The position numbers were made by a program, and so were the translations under genes. A model generated the notes under the pieces. That model was not told where the DNA came from and searched no databases. It saw nothing but the letters and a program-made list of their open reading frames with translations. From a virus: a DNA stretch of 25,121 nucleotides. Location: the IMG/VR virus record IMGVR_UViG_3300006916_000352, positions 1 to 25,121 of that record; one strand, given 5' to 3'. Positions 11,894 to 20,289 of the stretch are shown here, piece by piece (the first letter of the stretch is position 1; each line of letters begins with the position of its first letter).

Positions 11894-11922
11894 ATTCTAT
11901 ACTATTTTCTTGTAAATGTAAA
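11894..11922 (-). promoter_or_regulatory. T4-type early promoter
   Basis: TTTACA, 17-base spacer, TAGAAT on the minus strand, between the end of the glycan operon and the SprT-like gene. The predicted start coincides with the ATG. Confidence 0.75.
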
Positions 11923-12519
11923 CTAGTTTTTTGTTCTAATTTCAACATTTTTTGGCACCGGAAACTTTATGTTTGGGTGCTTATGATATAAGACAAACTG
12001 TGTATCTGGAAACTCATTAAACATGTTTTGCCAGACTGGTCTCCAGTTGTTTATTAGTCGATTGTTATTCATATTTGATCTATCTGAATTAAGAAAGAAA
12101 TCACTATTACTTAATAGATTAAAATCAAACATAGAGTCGAATCCATACATATGGATTTCAGTTGCTTCCATTTTACTTGCTACACAGTGCACTGCCATGT
12201 GACCGCAGTTAAAGTCTGTGTAATTTTGTACATATTTCGGTAGAGTTAAGTAGAACCCTTTAATTTGAGATGCAAACTTCATGTAAAAGTCTGGTCTCAT
12301 CTCCATCCATTTCTTAGGTCGAGCACCAAGAGTCCATTCACCTGGAACTATTACAGATCCTTCATCAATTGCTTTCATCATCTTAAAGTCAACCATAAAG
12401 GTTGTGTAAACATTATGAACTTCAAGAGGCGGTAAGTTGCATGTTACTTTAAGTCCCTTTGCGGGTTTATACATTTGTGCACAATCGCCATTACCAATTA
12501 CATGAGCTACTTTACTCAT
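11923..12519 (-). CDS. GT42/MptE-like (DUF115-type) glycan protein
   Basis: 198 residues. N-terminal HVIGNGDCAQMYKP resembles the nucleotide-binding GNG.S turn of CstII-type sialyltransferases and MptE/DUF115 proteins. NYTDFNCGHMAVHCVA and the later IHMYGFDSMFDF also fit that fold. A sugar-transferring role, possibly nonulosonate, is plausible from motif and position at the end of the glycan operon but not proven. Coupled to the previous gene by ATGA, with GGAG upstream. Confidence 0.75.
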   Translation of the reverse strand: MSKVAHVIGNGDCAQMYKPAKGLKVTCNLPPLEVHNVYTTFMVDFKMMKAIDEGSVIVPGEWTLGARPKKWMEMRPDFYMKFASQIKGFYLTLPKYVQNYTDFNCGHMAVHCVASKMEATEIHMYGFDSMFDFNLLSNSDFFLNSDRSNMNNNRLINNWRPVWQNMFNEFPDTQFVLYHKHPNIKFPVPKNVEIRTKN

Positions 12520-13175
12520 TTATCATACTCCAAAAATTCATTGCTTTCTCTTATCATTTTTTCAATTTTAAGCTTGCCTTTTCTACCAGTCCAATGCATA
12601 ATAACGTGGTCCTTTGGCATAGAAGAATCTACTATATCCAGACGTAATGTATTATATTTTCTTGGAAGATCTGTTATATGTATGTGTCTTCTCATTCCAT
12701 CTTTTACAAGTTCATGAAGGACTTCTTGGTCACCGACTTTAGGGTTTGCTTTAACTGCTGCATACCATTCATCAAGAATGTTAGGTCGATTCTGAAAAGC
12801 AACTACACCAGAGTTGTGCCATGTCTCTTGTCTTCGTCTAGACCAAGGAACATCTTCAGCCATTGTAAGTTTATTGGGTTGTATGTAATCAAATATTTCA
12901 TCTACTTCACCAAGAACTTGGCAATCAGTATCCAGCCAACACACCTGTTCTGCAAGCTTAGATGCTTCGATCATTGCTTTTGGCTTTTTAAACCAGCCGC
13001 GTTCATTACCTTCAATAGGTCGAGCTGCAAACACACGTTTCATTTCTTCGGACATGCCAAAGTCATATACAACTAATTTAGTCTTAGTAAATCTTTTTAA
13101 ATTATCAAAGAACCAGGGTAGCTGCCATTGTGTTTTATGATCACAACCAGTAATGAATATTTTAGATAACTTCAT
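12516..13175 (-). CDS. DxD glycosyltransferase (GT8-like)
   Basis: 219 residues from ATG 13173-13175 (TTGGAG upstream). GT-A features: FITGCD at the start, a nucleotide-sugar/metal DxD in CWLDTDCQVLGEVD, WHNSGVVAF, GDQEVLHEL and a late MHWTG. It would transfer a hexose from a UDP-sugar; donor and acceptor are unknown. It overlaps the previous gene by 14 bases. Confidence 0.85.
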   Translation of the reverse strand: MKLSKIFITGCDHKTQWQLPWFFDNLKRFTKTKLVVYDFGMSEEMKRVFAARPIEGNERGWFKKPKAMIEASKLAEQVCWLDTDCQVLGEVDEIFDYIQPNKLTMAEDVPWSRRRQETWHNSGVVAFQNRPNILDEWYAAVKANPKVGDQEVLHELVKDGMRRHIHITDLPRKYNTLRLDIVDSSMPKDHVIMHWTGRKGKLKIEKMIRESNEFLEYDK

Positions 13176-13806
13176 AAGTTTCTCCAAAAGAATGCTTTGC
13201 ATAACATCCGATAGGATTTTGAATAGTGGAAAACGAGTCTCTTGCTTCTACAGGCCAGGGATAGTATTCTTGTAGGAAAGGAAACGATTCTTTGTTTAAA
13301 AATACATCGGTGGGCTGTGCATGCAGTTTAGCCTGCTTTACCAGTGCACGAGCTCCGGCAGGAGTGAGGCGATATGCATGTGCACCAGGGAAATACCTTT
13401 TAGATGTTAACAATCCAACCCCTAGAGCCGGCGTATGATATTTTCCATAGGAAGGTTTGCCTAATGAAATTACTTTGTCAAAGAGAAGTGAATCACTTAT
13501 TGGTTGTACGATAAATGCATCATGCTCGAAGATAGTGTAAGTGACATTATCTTCTATACACTTTTTCCATAAGCTATAATGAGATAAGAAAGCAGCGATA
13601 CAATTTTCAAGTCTTGAATATTCTTCAATAAAACCATGTGTATCGAGTTCTTCAGCTTCCATCATACGATATACGTTTATGTTTCGAGGAGTAACTGCAT
13701 CATACATATCAATCTTCATACCGTGCTTAGTGCCAGATTTGACACACCGTCTTGCAGTTTGTACTGATCTTACAATATCAGTGATAGTAATTACAAAATT
13801 TTTCAT
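13162..13806 (-). CDS. GT25-like glycosyltransferase (copy 2)
   Basis: 214 residues, LPS glycosyltransferase family 25 type. CIAAFLSHYSLWKKCIED and IFEHDAFI are the family's SH..W and EHD(A/D) motifs; AYRLTPAGARALV and QPTDVFLN complete the core. GT25 enzymes often add galactose to LPS or, in other branches, to collagen. It is a diverged paralogue of the next upstream gene (13803-14495), with the same motif order. ATGA coupling. Confidence 0.88.
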   Translation of the reverse strand: MKNFVITITDIVRSVQTARRCVKSGTKHGMKIDMYDAVTPRNINVYRMMEAEELDTHGFIEEYSRLENCIAAFLSHYSLWKKCIEDNVTYTIFEHDAFIVQPISDSLLFDKVISLGKPSYGKYHTPALGVGLLTSKRYFPGAHAYRLTPAGARALVKQAKLHAQPTDVFLNKESFPFLQEYYPWPVEARDSFSTIQNPIGCYAKHSFGETYEVI

Positions 13807-14495
13807 TGTGTTGTAGTACTCTTTAGCTTTTGAACACTAGTATAGAATTTGCGAGTGACACCAAGTTTAGGAACTAATTGATAGCACATGATTGCATCAT
13901 TAGGCCAGAGACCAAATTCCTTTACGAGACTAATAAGTTTATTAGCACCTTCTGGTTTAATTATATATGCTGAGTTTCCAGCTAAACCTTGTGGAACATT
14001 TGCAGGTGCTAAGCGAGGAACTGATTGTTGGTACCTATCATCATTTAAAATAGTTTGATAGTAATCACGTGATTTAAATGTGCAACCTATTGGATTATTA
14101 ATTCCAAGAATATTAAACTTTGAATCATTCATATTGAAATCAAGTTTTATTGTAAACATTGCATCGTGTTCAAGAATAAGTATTGGCTTATTTAAATTAG
14201 AACACATGTTCCATAATCTGTAATGACTCAATGCACAAGCAACTCTTGCCTTTGGACTTCTTGTTTGGTATGCTCGTTTGGTAAGTCCAGAACTAAAGTC
14301 AGTGACAGTTCCTTCCCAAGGATAGTTCCATTGCAGTTTATGAGCCAACAGAACTTCTTTTACATCATCTGGTGTAATAGCCTTGAACTTTTCAATTTCA
14401 AAATCATTACCAACTCTTTTCGAAGATTCAATTAAATTATTAAATCCTGTTTCAGATATTTCATTATCTTTTATGACAATACTATAAGCAATCAT
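13803..14495 (-). CDS. GT25-like glycosyltransferase (copy 1)
   Basis: 230 residues with ARVACALSHYRLWNMC, ILILEHDAMF, GNSAYIIKPEGANKLI and WPNDAIM, the family 25 signature in order. A paralogue of 13162-13806, suggesting tandem duplication followed by divergence in acceptor or linkage. Coupled to the methyltransferase by TAATG. Confidence 0.88.
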   Translation of the reverse strand: MIAYSIVIKDNEISETGFNNLIESSKRVGNDFEIEKFKAITPDDVKEVLLAHKLQWNYPWEGTVTDFSSGLTKRAYQTRSPKARVACALSHYRLWNMCSNLNKPILILEHDAMFTIKLDFNMNDSKFNILGINNPIGCTFKSRDYYQTILNDDRYQQSVPRLAPANVPQGLAGNSAYIIKPEGANKLISLVKEFGLWPNDAIMCYQLVPKLGVTRKFYTSVQKLKSTTTQ

Positions 14496-15070
14496 TACTT
14501 CTTACCGATGACTGTATACCCTACATTTTTAGTAACACGTTCTAGAACTTTCCATTGATTCTTTGCAGCCCAAGCATTTAATACTTGAAATAAACTGTCA
14601 TTCATTTTACCATGAAGAATGCTAGTATCATGAGCTATAATATACTTCTTAACGTTTCTACCATGCATGTCTAGTTCTTTTTGTAGATGATTGGGATGAT
14701 GATAACTATCAATGACTAACATATCAGTCATGTTAATAGCACCGAAACCAGTAGAGTCAGTTTGATTGACAATTAATTCTATATTATTTGTATCACACCA
14801 TTTCTCTGCAAGAGGTTTGAGGAACTTATTATATTTTGTAAAGTCAATATCTACAAGATAAACTCTGCTTGGTTTACATAACATGGCCACAGAAGCAGTG
14901 CCACCTTGGTGTGTACCAAGTTCCATATAACTCTTACAGTCTTTCATGTATTTCGTAATAGCATCATGGATAGCACAGTAGTCTTTACCATGTGCTTCTT
15001 CTTGCTGTTCTCTAATAGATTTGTTAAATGTTTTTACGGTCTTGCAATGACCTAGTTCGCTGTTAATCAT
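14495..15070 (-). CDS. Class I SAM methyltransferase (CmcI/Methyltransf_24-like)
   Basis: 191 residues. SYMELGTHQGGTAS is motif I for S-adenosylmethionine, VYLVDID the acidic strand-2 motif, and DMLVIDSYHHPNHLQKELDM with YIIAHDTS resembles sugar O-methyltransferases of the rhamnosyl/cephalosporin-hydroxylase type. O-methylation of a sugar in the glycan is the likely role from context. ATGA overlap with the aldolase gene. Confidence 0.85.
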   Translation of the reverse strand: MINSELGHCKTVKTFNKSIREQQEEAHGKDYCAIHDAITKYMKDCKSYMELGTHQGGTASVAMLCKPSRVYLVDIDFTKYNKFLKPLAEKWCDTNNIELIVNQTDSTGFGAINMTDMLVIDSYHHPNHLQKELDMHGRNVKKYIIAHDTSILHGKMNDSLFQVLNAWAAKNQWKVLERVTKNVGYTVIGKK

Positions 15071-15864
15071 TTTTCTATTGCTTCTTTTATCATTAAGATA
15101 TTTTCTTTTAGTTTATCGTTAAACTGGCTTTCAGTTTGACCGTATTTTAAACCTTCGCTCAATCCTCTGGAAAAACTAGCACTCATACCAGATTGACAAG
15201 CCAAACGTCTACACGCTTCTTTTGTCGTATATCCACCGCTAAGTCCAACAATCTGCATAACCTTATCGTGTTTCATGATGTCGCTATAAAAATTATCCAT
15301 GTCTGGTAATGTAAGTTTAAGTATACACTTTCCTTGGAATGCATCTAATCTTTCAGCTAACTCGTCTCGAAGCTTACACTCATATACCGATTTCATAGGA
15401 TGATCAATTGGAATCTCTGGTTCTACGATTGGCATGAGTCCACCTTTATATACTGTCTCTGCAATAGCAAATTGCTGAGATAATATCATGTCAATATCCT
15501 TTACGTCTTTTAGAATACTGCGCATCTTCGTACCAGTGCAAGCATGTTCTTGAGCATAGTCAACCATGTCATCCCATCTAAAATATTTTAGATAACCATT
15601 TTCTTCTACACCATTATCAATTTTTAGATAAGCCTGAATTCCTTTTTGTTTTAATATTGGTACCATGCCACGGTCAACTGTATCTTTGTACAGGATTGCT
15701 GCCCATATATTATCAGAATTAAACATAGGACTATTCACCATACGCATTCTCATGGCATGAATCTTATCCATCTTATCATCTTCTGTATATTCTTGACCAT
15801 ATCGTTCAAGTACACCGCCGGTACTTCCACCGCTATGATCCATTGCAGCTATAAATCTATTCAT
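15067..15864 (-). CDS. Class I fructose-bisphosphate aldolase
   Basis: 265 residues, clearly like bacterial class I (Schiff-base) aldolases of the staphylococcal type: FIAAMDHSGGST at the start, MRMRMVNSPMFN, GTKMRS (K113), IVEPEI, ILKLTLP with the Schiff-base Lys183, and a phosphate-binding VGLSGGY. It interconverts FBP with DHAP and G3P, or a related phosphosugar reaction. The start at 15862-15864 overlaps the upstream stop by 8 bases; the frame can extend to 15915 (MIKLFGVKTFLEKQ), and that extension also resembles family N-termini, so the start is uncertain. It sits among glycan genes, which hints at precursor supply. Confidence 0.93.
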   Translation of the reverse strand: MNRFIAAMDHSGGSTGGVLERYGQEYTEDDKMDKIHAMRMRMVNSPMFNSDNIWAAILYKDTVDRGMVPILKQKGIQAYLKIDNGVEENGYLKYFRWDDMVDYAQEHACTGTKMRSILKDVKDIDMILSQQFAIAETVYKGGLMPIVEPEIPIDHPMKSVYECKLRDELAERLDAFQGKCILKLTLPDMDNFYSDIMKHDKVMQIVGLSGGYTTKEACRRLACQSGMSASFSRGLSEGLKYGQTESQFNDKLKENILMIKEAIEK

Positions 15865-16195
15865 AGGTTTCGCCTGTTTCTCTAAAAAAGTTTTCACTCC
15901 AAAAAGCTTTATCATCTATCCACACATCATAGTGTTCTTTTTTACCAACACTTAATTCATGAAACTTTGCGCCCCATTTGATTAATTGATTGTTTGTCAA
16001 GTTATAATAATCTTTACCACTCACTGCACCGCGAGCTGTCATATACTTGATCGTATGTCCAGCATCGTAAAGTTTATTAATTTTTGTAATTCTGTCATAC
16101 ATTGGAATATGATTTGCGTAGTCTTTTTTACCACCGCTACCTGGAATGATAACTTCTTTACATATCGTTCCATCGATATCTATAACATACTTCAC
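15857..16195 (-). CDS. HAD-superfamily phosphatase (capsule/sugar type)
   Basis: 112 residues. DIDGTIC (5-11) is HAD motif I with nucleophile D5 and acid D7; MTARG is motif II and YDVWIDDKA motif IV. Short HADs of this form occur in polysaccharide clusters and probably remove phosphate from a sugar phosphate. The start is GTG at 16193-16195 with GAGG 7 bases upstream. Confidence 0.85.
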   Translation of the reverse strand: MKYVIDIDGTICKEVIIPGSGGKKDYANHIPMYDRITKINKLYDAGHTIKYMTARGAVSGKDYYNLTNNQLIKWGAKFHELSVGKKEHYDVWIDDKAFWSENFFRETGETYE

Positions 16196-16212
16196 TTAAT
16201 CACCTCTTCTTT

Positions 16213-17031
16213 CTATCCATCATTCGGCCAGTTTTCATTAACCGGTAAGTTCCATTCGCTTATTGGTTTATTTGTTATTTGCCATAATGCTTCTTCAGGC
16301 CAGTCATCTGCAGTTCTAAACATTATATGAACTAACTTAGGATTCTCTCCTCTATTGTCACCAATCTTAGCGTTAGGATGTGAGCCGACTTTATGCATAT
16401 AACAGTTCCACTCATTTGGCATTCTCATTAACTTAAAACCTGGTAAATGAATAAACGCTGAAAAGTAATCTTGAAACAATCTATAGAAGTTAGGAAATCC
16501 GTTCATATTGTTTACATACTCTTGAAAGGAAGGCCATTCCTTTTTCATCTTTTGTAAACCATTTTTTGATATAACAACAACACCAGTATTGAATACTTCT
16601 GGTCTGTCTTTCTCATCTGTAGGATACTTGATACCCCACTTTTGTTCACAAACTCTCACCCATCTTTTATCAATAACACTATTGATTCCACCAGAGTTAT
16701 ATATTGTCCTGAAATAAGGTTGCTTTGGTTCTGTGCAAATACCAGCATCTTCTCCATTTAACATAAACAGATCATCAGCAAGGCCTTCTGTAGGAAAGAC
16801 ATCAATATCAACTAAAGCAACGTTATCATACTTATCAAAAGATTTATCAACTAAAGGATTAGCTGGTTCATAGTAAATAGGAACATTCACAGTTTTACTT
16901 GCAATCTCAATGTTATGGTCAAATCTATATTCAGCACCAATACGATCTGCATATTCTTTCATTAGTCTTGTAGAAGCTATAACACCAGGCTTCATAGGAC
17001 CTTTCCAATATTGATATATTATGTTTGCCAT
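16213..17031 (-). CDS. DxD glycosyltransferase, paralogue A
   Basis: 272 residues, GT-A type. N-terminal IIYQYWKG, EYADRIGAEYRFD and DKYDNVALVDIDVFP (DxD), then FNTGVVVISK, DYFSAFIHLPG and HIMFRT. The same layout is seen in 18041-18712 and 19302-20087, so the three form a local family. Donor unknown; the preceding UDP-galactopyranose mutase makes UDP-Galf a candidate. AGGAG upstream; overlaps glf by 13 bases. Confidence 0.85.
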   Translation of the reverse strand: MANIIYQYWKGPMKPGVIASTRLMKEYADRIGAEYRFDHNIEIASKTVNVPIYYEPANPLVDKSFDKYDNVALVDIDVFPTEGLADDLFMLNGEDAGICTEPKQPYFRTIYNSGGINSVIDKRWVRVCEQKWGIKYPTDEKDRPEVFNTGVVVISKNGLQKMKKEWPSFQEYVNNMNGFPNFYRLFQDYFSAFIHLPGFKLMRMPNEWNCYMHKVGSHPNAKIGDNRGENPKLVHIMFRTADDWPEEALWQITNKPISEWNLPVNENWPNDG

Positions 17032-18044
17032 TTATTTCTCCTGATAAATTTCTTTGCTGTCTGCAAAGATGAGTTAATAGCCTGATGCATATCAATGTAC
17101 GTGTACATTCCACATCTTCCAATAAAAGTCATCTTAGGATTGTTATATTGCTTGGCTGCATATTTTCTATATATGCCCGCATTAACGCCAGTATTATCTT
17201 TGACCGGATAGAACCTTTCATAATTGTTTTCTTTATAATCACATGGTTCTTCTGTAGTAAGTGTAGTCATATTAGAATTGATACCGTGAAAAGGATAGTT
17301 TTTCCATTCTGTAATTCTAGTGTAAGGACCATCATGTGTAAAATTTACAGTAGGTACAGGTAAGACTTTATTCATCGGTAAATGCGTGTGATGGAACTTT
17401 ATAGATCTATATGGCAGTTCACCGTATTCATAATCATAATAAACATCAATTGGCATTGAGTTAAATACATGATCATAAAGTTCTTCCATTCTTTTATCAA
17501 ATGGCGTGTTTAAATGTATAACTATGTTTTGGTGATTTAGAATACTTTTGAACAAAGTTGTATAACCACACAGCGGCATTATTTGATACTCATCATTTGG
17601 AAAGTATAACTCGTTATCATCATCACGTATAGGTATTCTTTTTGTAACACTGCTATCTAAATCTTCTAGTTCCAATCCCCACATCTTTCTGGTGTAGGGT
17701 CTGTAAAAAGTATCTATGATATTTTCTTCGCCAACAATATCTTTTGTTTCGTTATTGACTGGTAAAGTAACATAACGTCCATCAGAAAGTTGTGCCTTTA
17801 CTTTATGCTCGTATTCACCGAACCTACCATACATGGTTATCCAGTCATAAACTCTTTTATTATTTGTATGAAATATATGTGGTCCGTACTTGTGAACTCT
17901 TATGCCATGTTCATTTTCATAATCATATGCATTGCCACCTACGTGATCTCTTTGATCTATTACACATATCTTATGGCCAGCTTCTGCTAACTCACGAGCA
18001 ATCGTAGCTCCAGCAAAACCGGCACCTACAACTAATATATTCAA
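17019..18044 (-). CDS. glf: UDP-galactopyranose mutase
   Basis: 341 residues, slightly short of the usual 370-390. The FAD site GAGFAG (7-12), RDHVGGNAYD and HKYGPHIFHTN are diagnostic; YTRKMWGLELEDL, PYTRITEWKNYP and the C-terminal FIGRCGMYTYIDMHQAI complete it. It converts UDP-galactopyranose to UDP-galactofuranose using reduced FAD, so the glycan made here probably contains galactofuranose. The start is TTG (18042-18044), overlapping the upstream TGA as TTGA, with AAGGT 6 bases upstream. Confidence 0.96.
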   Translation of the reverse strand: MNILVVGAGFAGATIARELAEAGHKICVIDQRDHVGGNAYDYENEHGIRVHKYGPHIFHTNNKRVYDWITMYGRFGEYEHKVKAQLSDGRYVTLPVNNETKDIVGEENIIDTFYRPYTRKMWGLELEDLDSSVTKRIPIRDDDNELYFPNDEYQIMPLCGYTTLFKSILNHQNIVIHLNTPFDKRMEELYDHVFNSMPIDVYYDYEYGELPYRSIKFHHTHLPMNKVLPVPTVNFTHDGPYTRITEWKNYPFHGINSNMTTLTTEEPCDYKENNYERFYPVKDNTGVNAGIYRKYAAKQYNNPKMTFIGRCGMYTYIDMHQAINSSLQTAKKFIRRNKWQT

Positions 18045-18712
18045 AGTACACCTTCATCTACTAACTGTTGATAGTTTTCCATCTTATCACGCTTTGGTCC
18101 TTGAGGAGTAATCTTAGTACGTATATGAATAAACCCTGCCTTTTCTGGGTTAGGAAGAAAACTACATTGACACCACTTCGGATCTAAGTGTGTTTTTCTC
18201 CAGTTAATACCTGCTCTTAAAGCTAACACATGAAAGATACCTTCATCTTCAAAGTGGTATGGCAAATTAAAGTTTTCCATCCATGTGTTTGGAGGTGTAT
18301 TTGCTTCTCTTAGAGCTACCCTTAATTTCTTATTCATTTTATATATTGCACCGCCCCAATAAGGAGATCGAGAAGATGTGATTAAAGGATACTGTTGTAC
18401 TATTTTTCTATGTAACATCTTCTGTACGGTGTGGTACATTCCAACACCTTGTTCTTCAAAGATATTAATAGTCATGCCTTTAGGTGCAAACATATCAATA
18501 TCCACCATTAGTACATCATCGTACTCGTCAAACTCTTTTGAGATCATATGTACTTTTTGACAGGGTGCTGTTAGTCTTCGATTGAAAGGTTTGCCAGTAA
18601 CAAGTTTATATTCAGCTCCAATCATATCAGCATACTCTTGCATGTTCGCCATCGAGAGTTTATCTAACGGCCGCAGCTCGCCATCAAAGTGTTGTAGTAC
18701 AATATTCACCAA
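18041..18712 (-). CDS. DxD glycosyltransferase, paralogue B
   Basis: 223 residues. NIVLQHFDGELRP, EYADMIGAEYKLV and DEYDDVLMVDIDMFAP (DxD) align by eye with 16213-17031; WGGAIYKMNKKL and FEDEGIFHVLALRAG follow, with a C-terminal HIRTK. The start is non-ATG: TTG at 18710-18712 fits the paralogue alignment, and the next codon GTG overlaps the upstream TGA and is an alternative. Confidence 0.83.
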   Translation of the reverse strand: MVNIVLQHFDGELRPLDKLSMANMQEYADMIGAEYKLVTGKPFNRRLTAPCQKVHMISKEFDEYDDVLMVDIDMFAPKGMTINIFEEQGVGMYHTVQKMLHRKIVQQYPLITSSRSPYWGGAIYKMNKKLRVALREANTPPNTWMENFNLPYHFEDEGIFHVLALRAGINWRKTHLDPKWCQCSFLPNPEKAGFIHIRTKITPQGPKRDKMENYQQLVDEGVL

Positions 18713-19305
18713 GGTTTGCTTGCCTCAACAACTGCAGAGTGTAACTTACGTATCAAGCCAGGAGTGTCAATACCATTAAAGTCTCTTACTCCAGATTTTC
18801 CATAAGGCATTTCTTGTACGTTTTTAAAACCAAGTTCAGTAAGTGTTTCTAACATTTCTTTCTTATACCAAAGATGTTTGTGTTCACCACCTTGATATAA
18901 AAGTCCTTCAGCACATTGAAGTTGTTTGGACAGGTGTTCAGTTCCGGGTGGTGCAAACTTATGTTTCAAAATATAAAATTGATAGTAATGTTGTACAAAA
19001 GGATGTTCATCTAAGTTTTGATCTTGCCTAAGAAAGTCTACAAAATCCATAGGAGGCCACACAGTACGAATGATACCACCTGGCTTCATTACTCTATACA
19101 TTTCTTTAAAAAAGTTTATGCCTTCATCTTTTTCTAAGTGCTCAACAAAGTGTTCACTATAAACTGCGTTATACTGATCATCCATAACTCCCTTCATTGG
19201 AAGCTTACGCATATCATATACCATACAACCAGGAGTAGGTACATCTCGTACACTATCCCAATTCAATCCTCTGTTTGCATTTGGAGCGATTTCTAAATAT
19301 CTCAT
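18706..19305 (-). CDS. Class I SAM methyltransferase
   Basis: 199 residues. The N-terminus MRYLEIAPNANRG is a short motif I; YNAVYSEHFVEHLEKDEG and EMYRVMKPGGIIRTVWPP are motifs of Methyltransf_11-type enzymes. The C-terminal part (LWYKKEMLETLTELGF) is the usual late helix. Such enzymes in polysaccharide clusters methylate a sugar. Coupled to 19302-20087 by a 4-base overlap. Confidence 0.85.
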   Translation of the reverse strand: MRYLEIAPNANRGLNWDSVRDVPTPGCMVYDMRKLPMKGVMDDQYNAVYSEHFVEHLEKDEGINFFKEMYRVMKPGGIIRTVWPPMDFVDFLRQDQNLDEHPFVQHYYQFYILKHKFAPPGTEHLSKQLQCAEGLLYQGGEHKHLWYKKEMLETLTELGFKNVQEMPYGKSGVRDFNGIDTPGLIRKLHSAVVEASKPW

Positions 19306-20087
19306 ATTACCAATTCCATTAGTCGCTCAATATCTTCTCCTTCATTAGGAATTAAATCTTTATGAAAGAAATGTAAGAAGTGAGCCTGTTGCATCTTCTC
19401 ATGTGGTATAGCATTGAATAAGCCATTCCACTTCCAATGAAGATGTTTTTGTTTCATCTTTTCTTCTTTTACCCAAGTGTTCAGTAGTGTTTGATCCGTA
19501 GACCATTTCCACGCGCCTAATCCATCAATGAATCCTTTGAACTTTGCACGCATTAAAAACTCTCGAGGAGTTTGACCACGTAAATACTTTTGTATTTTTT
19601 TACTCATTAACATCATACCCATGTTATAGAACTCAGCACCATGATGATTCCACTTCCAATCAACGTGCTTTAATGATCCATACTGCATATGAGAATAGTT
19701 TGTAATTTTGTCGAAGTATCTTTGAGTTAGTGGCATCTGTCTTTCTATAACACCAGCAAATTCAGTGTCTTCATCTAACTCGTCAAACAGGTTAGGACTG
19801 TTTGGCCTGATCCATATATCACCATCTACAATCGCAATCTGATCATAACGATCAAAGTATGCAAATGCATTTTCTTTTTCATATATTGGTAGAAAGCCGC
19901 CATGTTTACCATAGGACTCTTTGCTGCGATTAGTAGCAAATACATCTGGTTTGATTCTTAGGATAGGTTCTCTTTGTATAACATGATCAATGCCATGTTC
20001 TTCACAGTAAGTAGCGACAGACTTTGTACAGTGGTCGTATAATCTTTTACGAGGTCCTGTGTATACCTGATAAATTAGTCTCTTCAT
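19302..20087 (-). CDS. DxD glycosyltransferase, paralogue C
   Basis: 261 residues. LIYQVYTGPRKR at the start, YDQIAIVDGDIWIRP (DxD), EFYNMGMMLMSK, STDQTLLNTWV and HFLHFFHKD give a GT-A fold. It has the same N-terminal arrangement as paralogues A and B but is longer and more basic. It starts 41 bases inside the end of 20047-20289. Confidence 0.83.
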   Translation of the reverse strand: MKRLIYQVYTGPRKRLYDHCTKSVATYCEEHGIDHVIQREPILRIKPDVFATNRSKESYGKHGGFLPIYEKENAFAYFDRYDQIAIVDGDIWIRPNSPNLFDELDEDTEFAGVIERQMPLTQRYFDKITNYSHMQYGSLKHVDWKWNHHGAEFYNMGMMLMSKKIQKYLRGQTPREFLMRAKFKGFIDGLGAWKWSTDQTLLNTWVKEEKMKQKHLHWKWNGLFNAIPHEKMQQAHFLHFFHKDLIPNEGEDIERLMELVI

Positions 20088-20289
20088 AGTAACTCACGAT
20101 TTTATTTGCGATAACTAATGCATTCTCAAAGTTTTTTCGAAAACGATTCTTCTTAGCTCCGGTTTCAATGAATGCATATAGATTATCTATAGTACCATTA
20201 TAATGGCTCAGCTCATAAGACTTACGATACCTTACGATTTCTTCCCATTGACTACGAAGTGTAAGTACTTCACCTAGCGACATATTCAT
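20047..20289 (-). CDS. Small helical protein at the head of the glycan operon
   Basis: 80 residues from ATG 20287-20289, with AAGGA 5 bases upstream and a 20-base overlap with the HAD gene. MNMSLGEVLTLRSQWEEIVRYR and ETGAKKNRFRKNFENALVIA suggest an all-helical protein. No family recognised. It may be an accessory of the glycan enzymes. Confidence 0.75.
   Translation of the reverse strand: MNMSLGEVLTLRSQWEEIVRYRKSYELSHYNGTIDNLYAFIETGAKKNRFRKNFENALVIANKIVSYYEETNLSGIHRTS

Noticed and set aside
12678-13076. 132-residue plus-strand frame
   Set aside because: Antisense to the GT8-like gene, with no promoter or family signal.
15986-16330. 114-residue plus-strand frame
   Set aside because: Spans two well-supported minus-strand genes and has no ribosome binding site.
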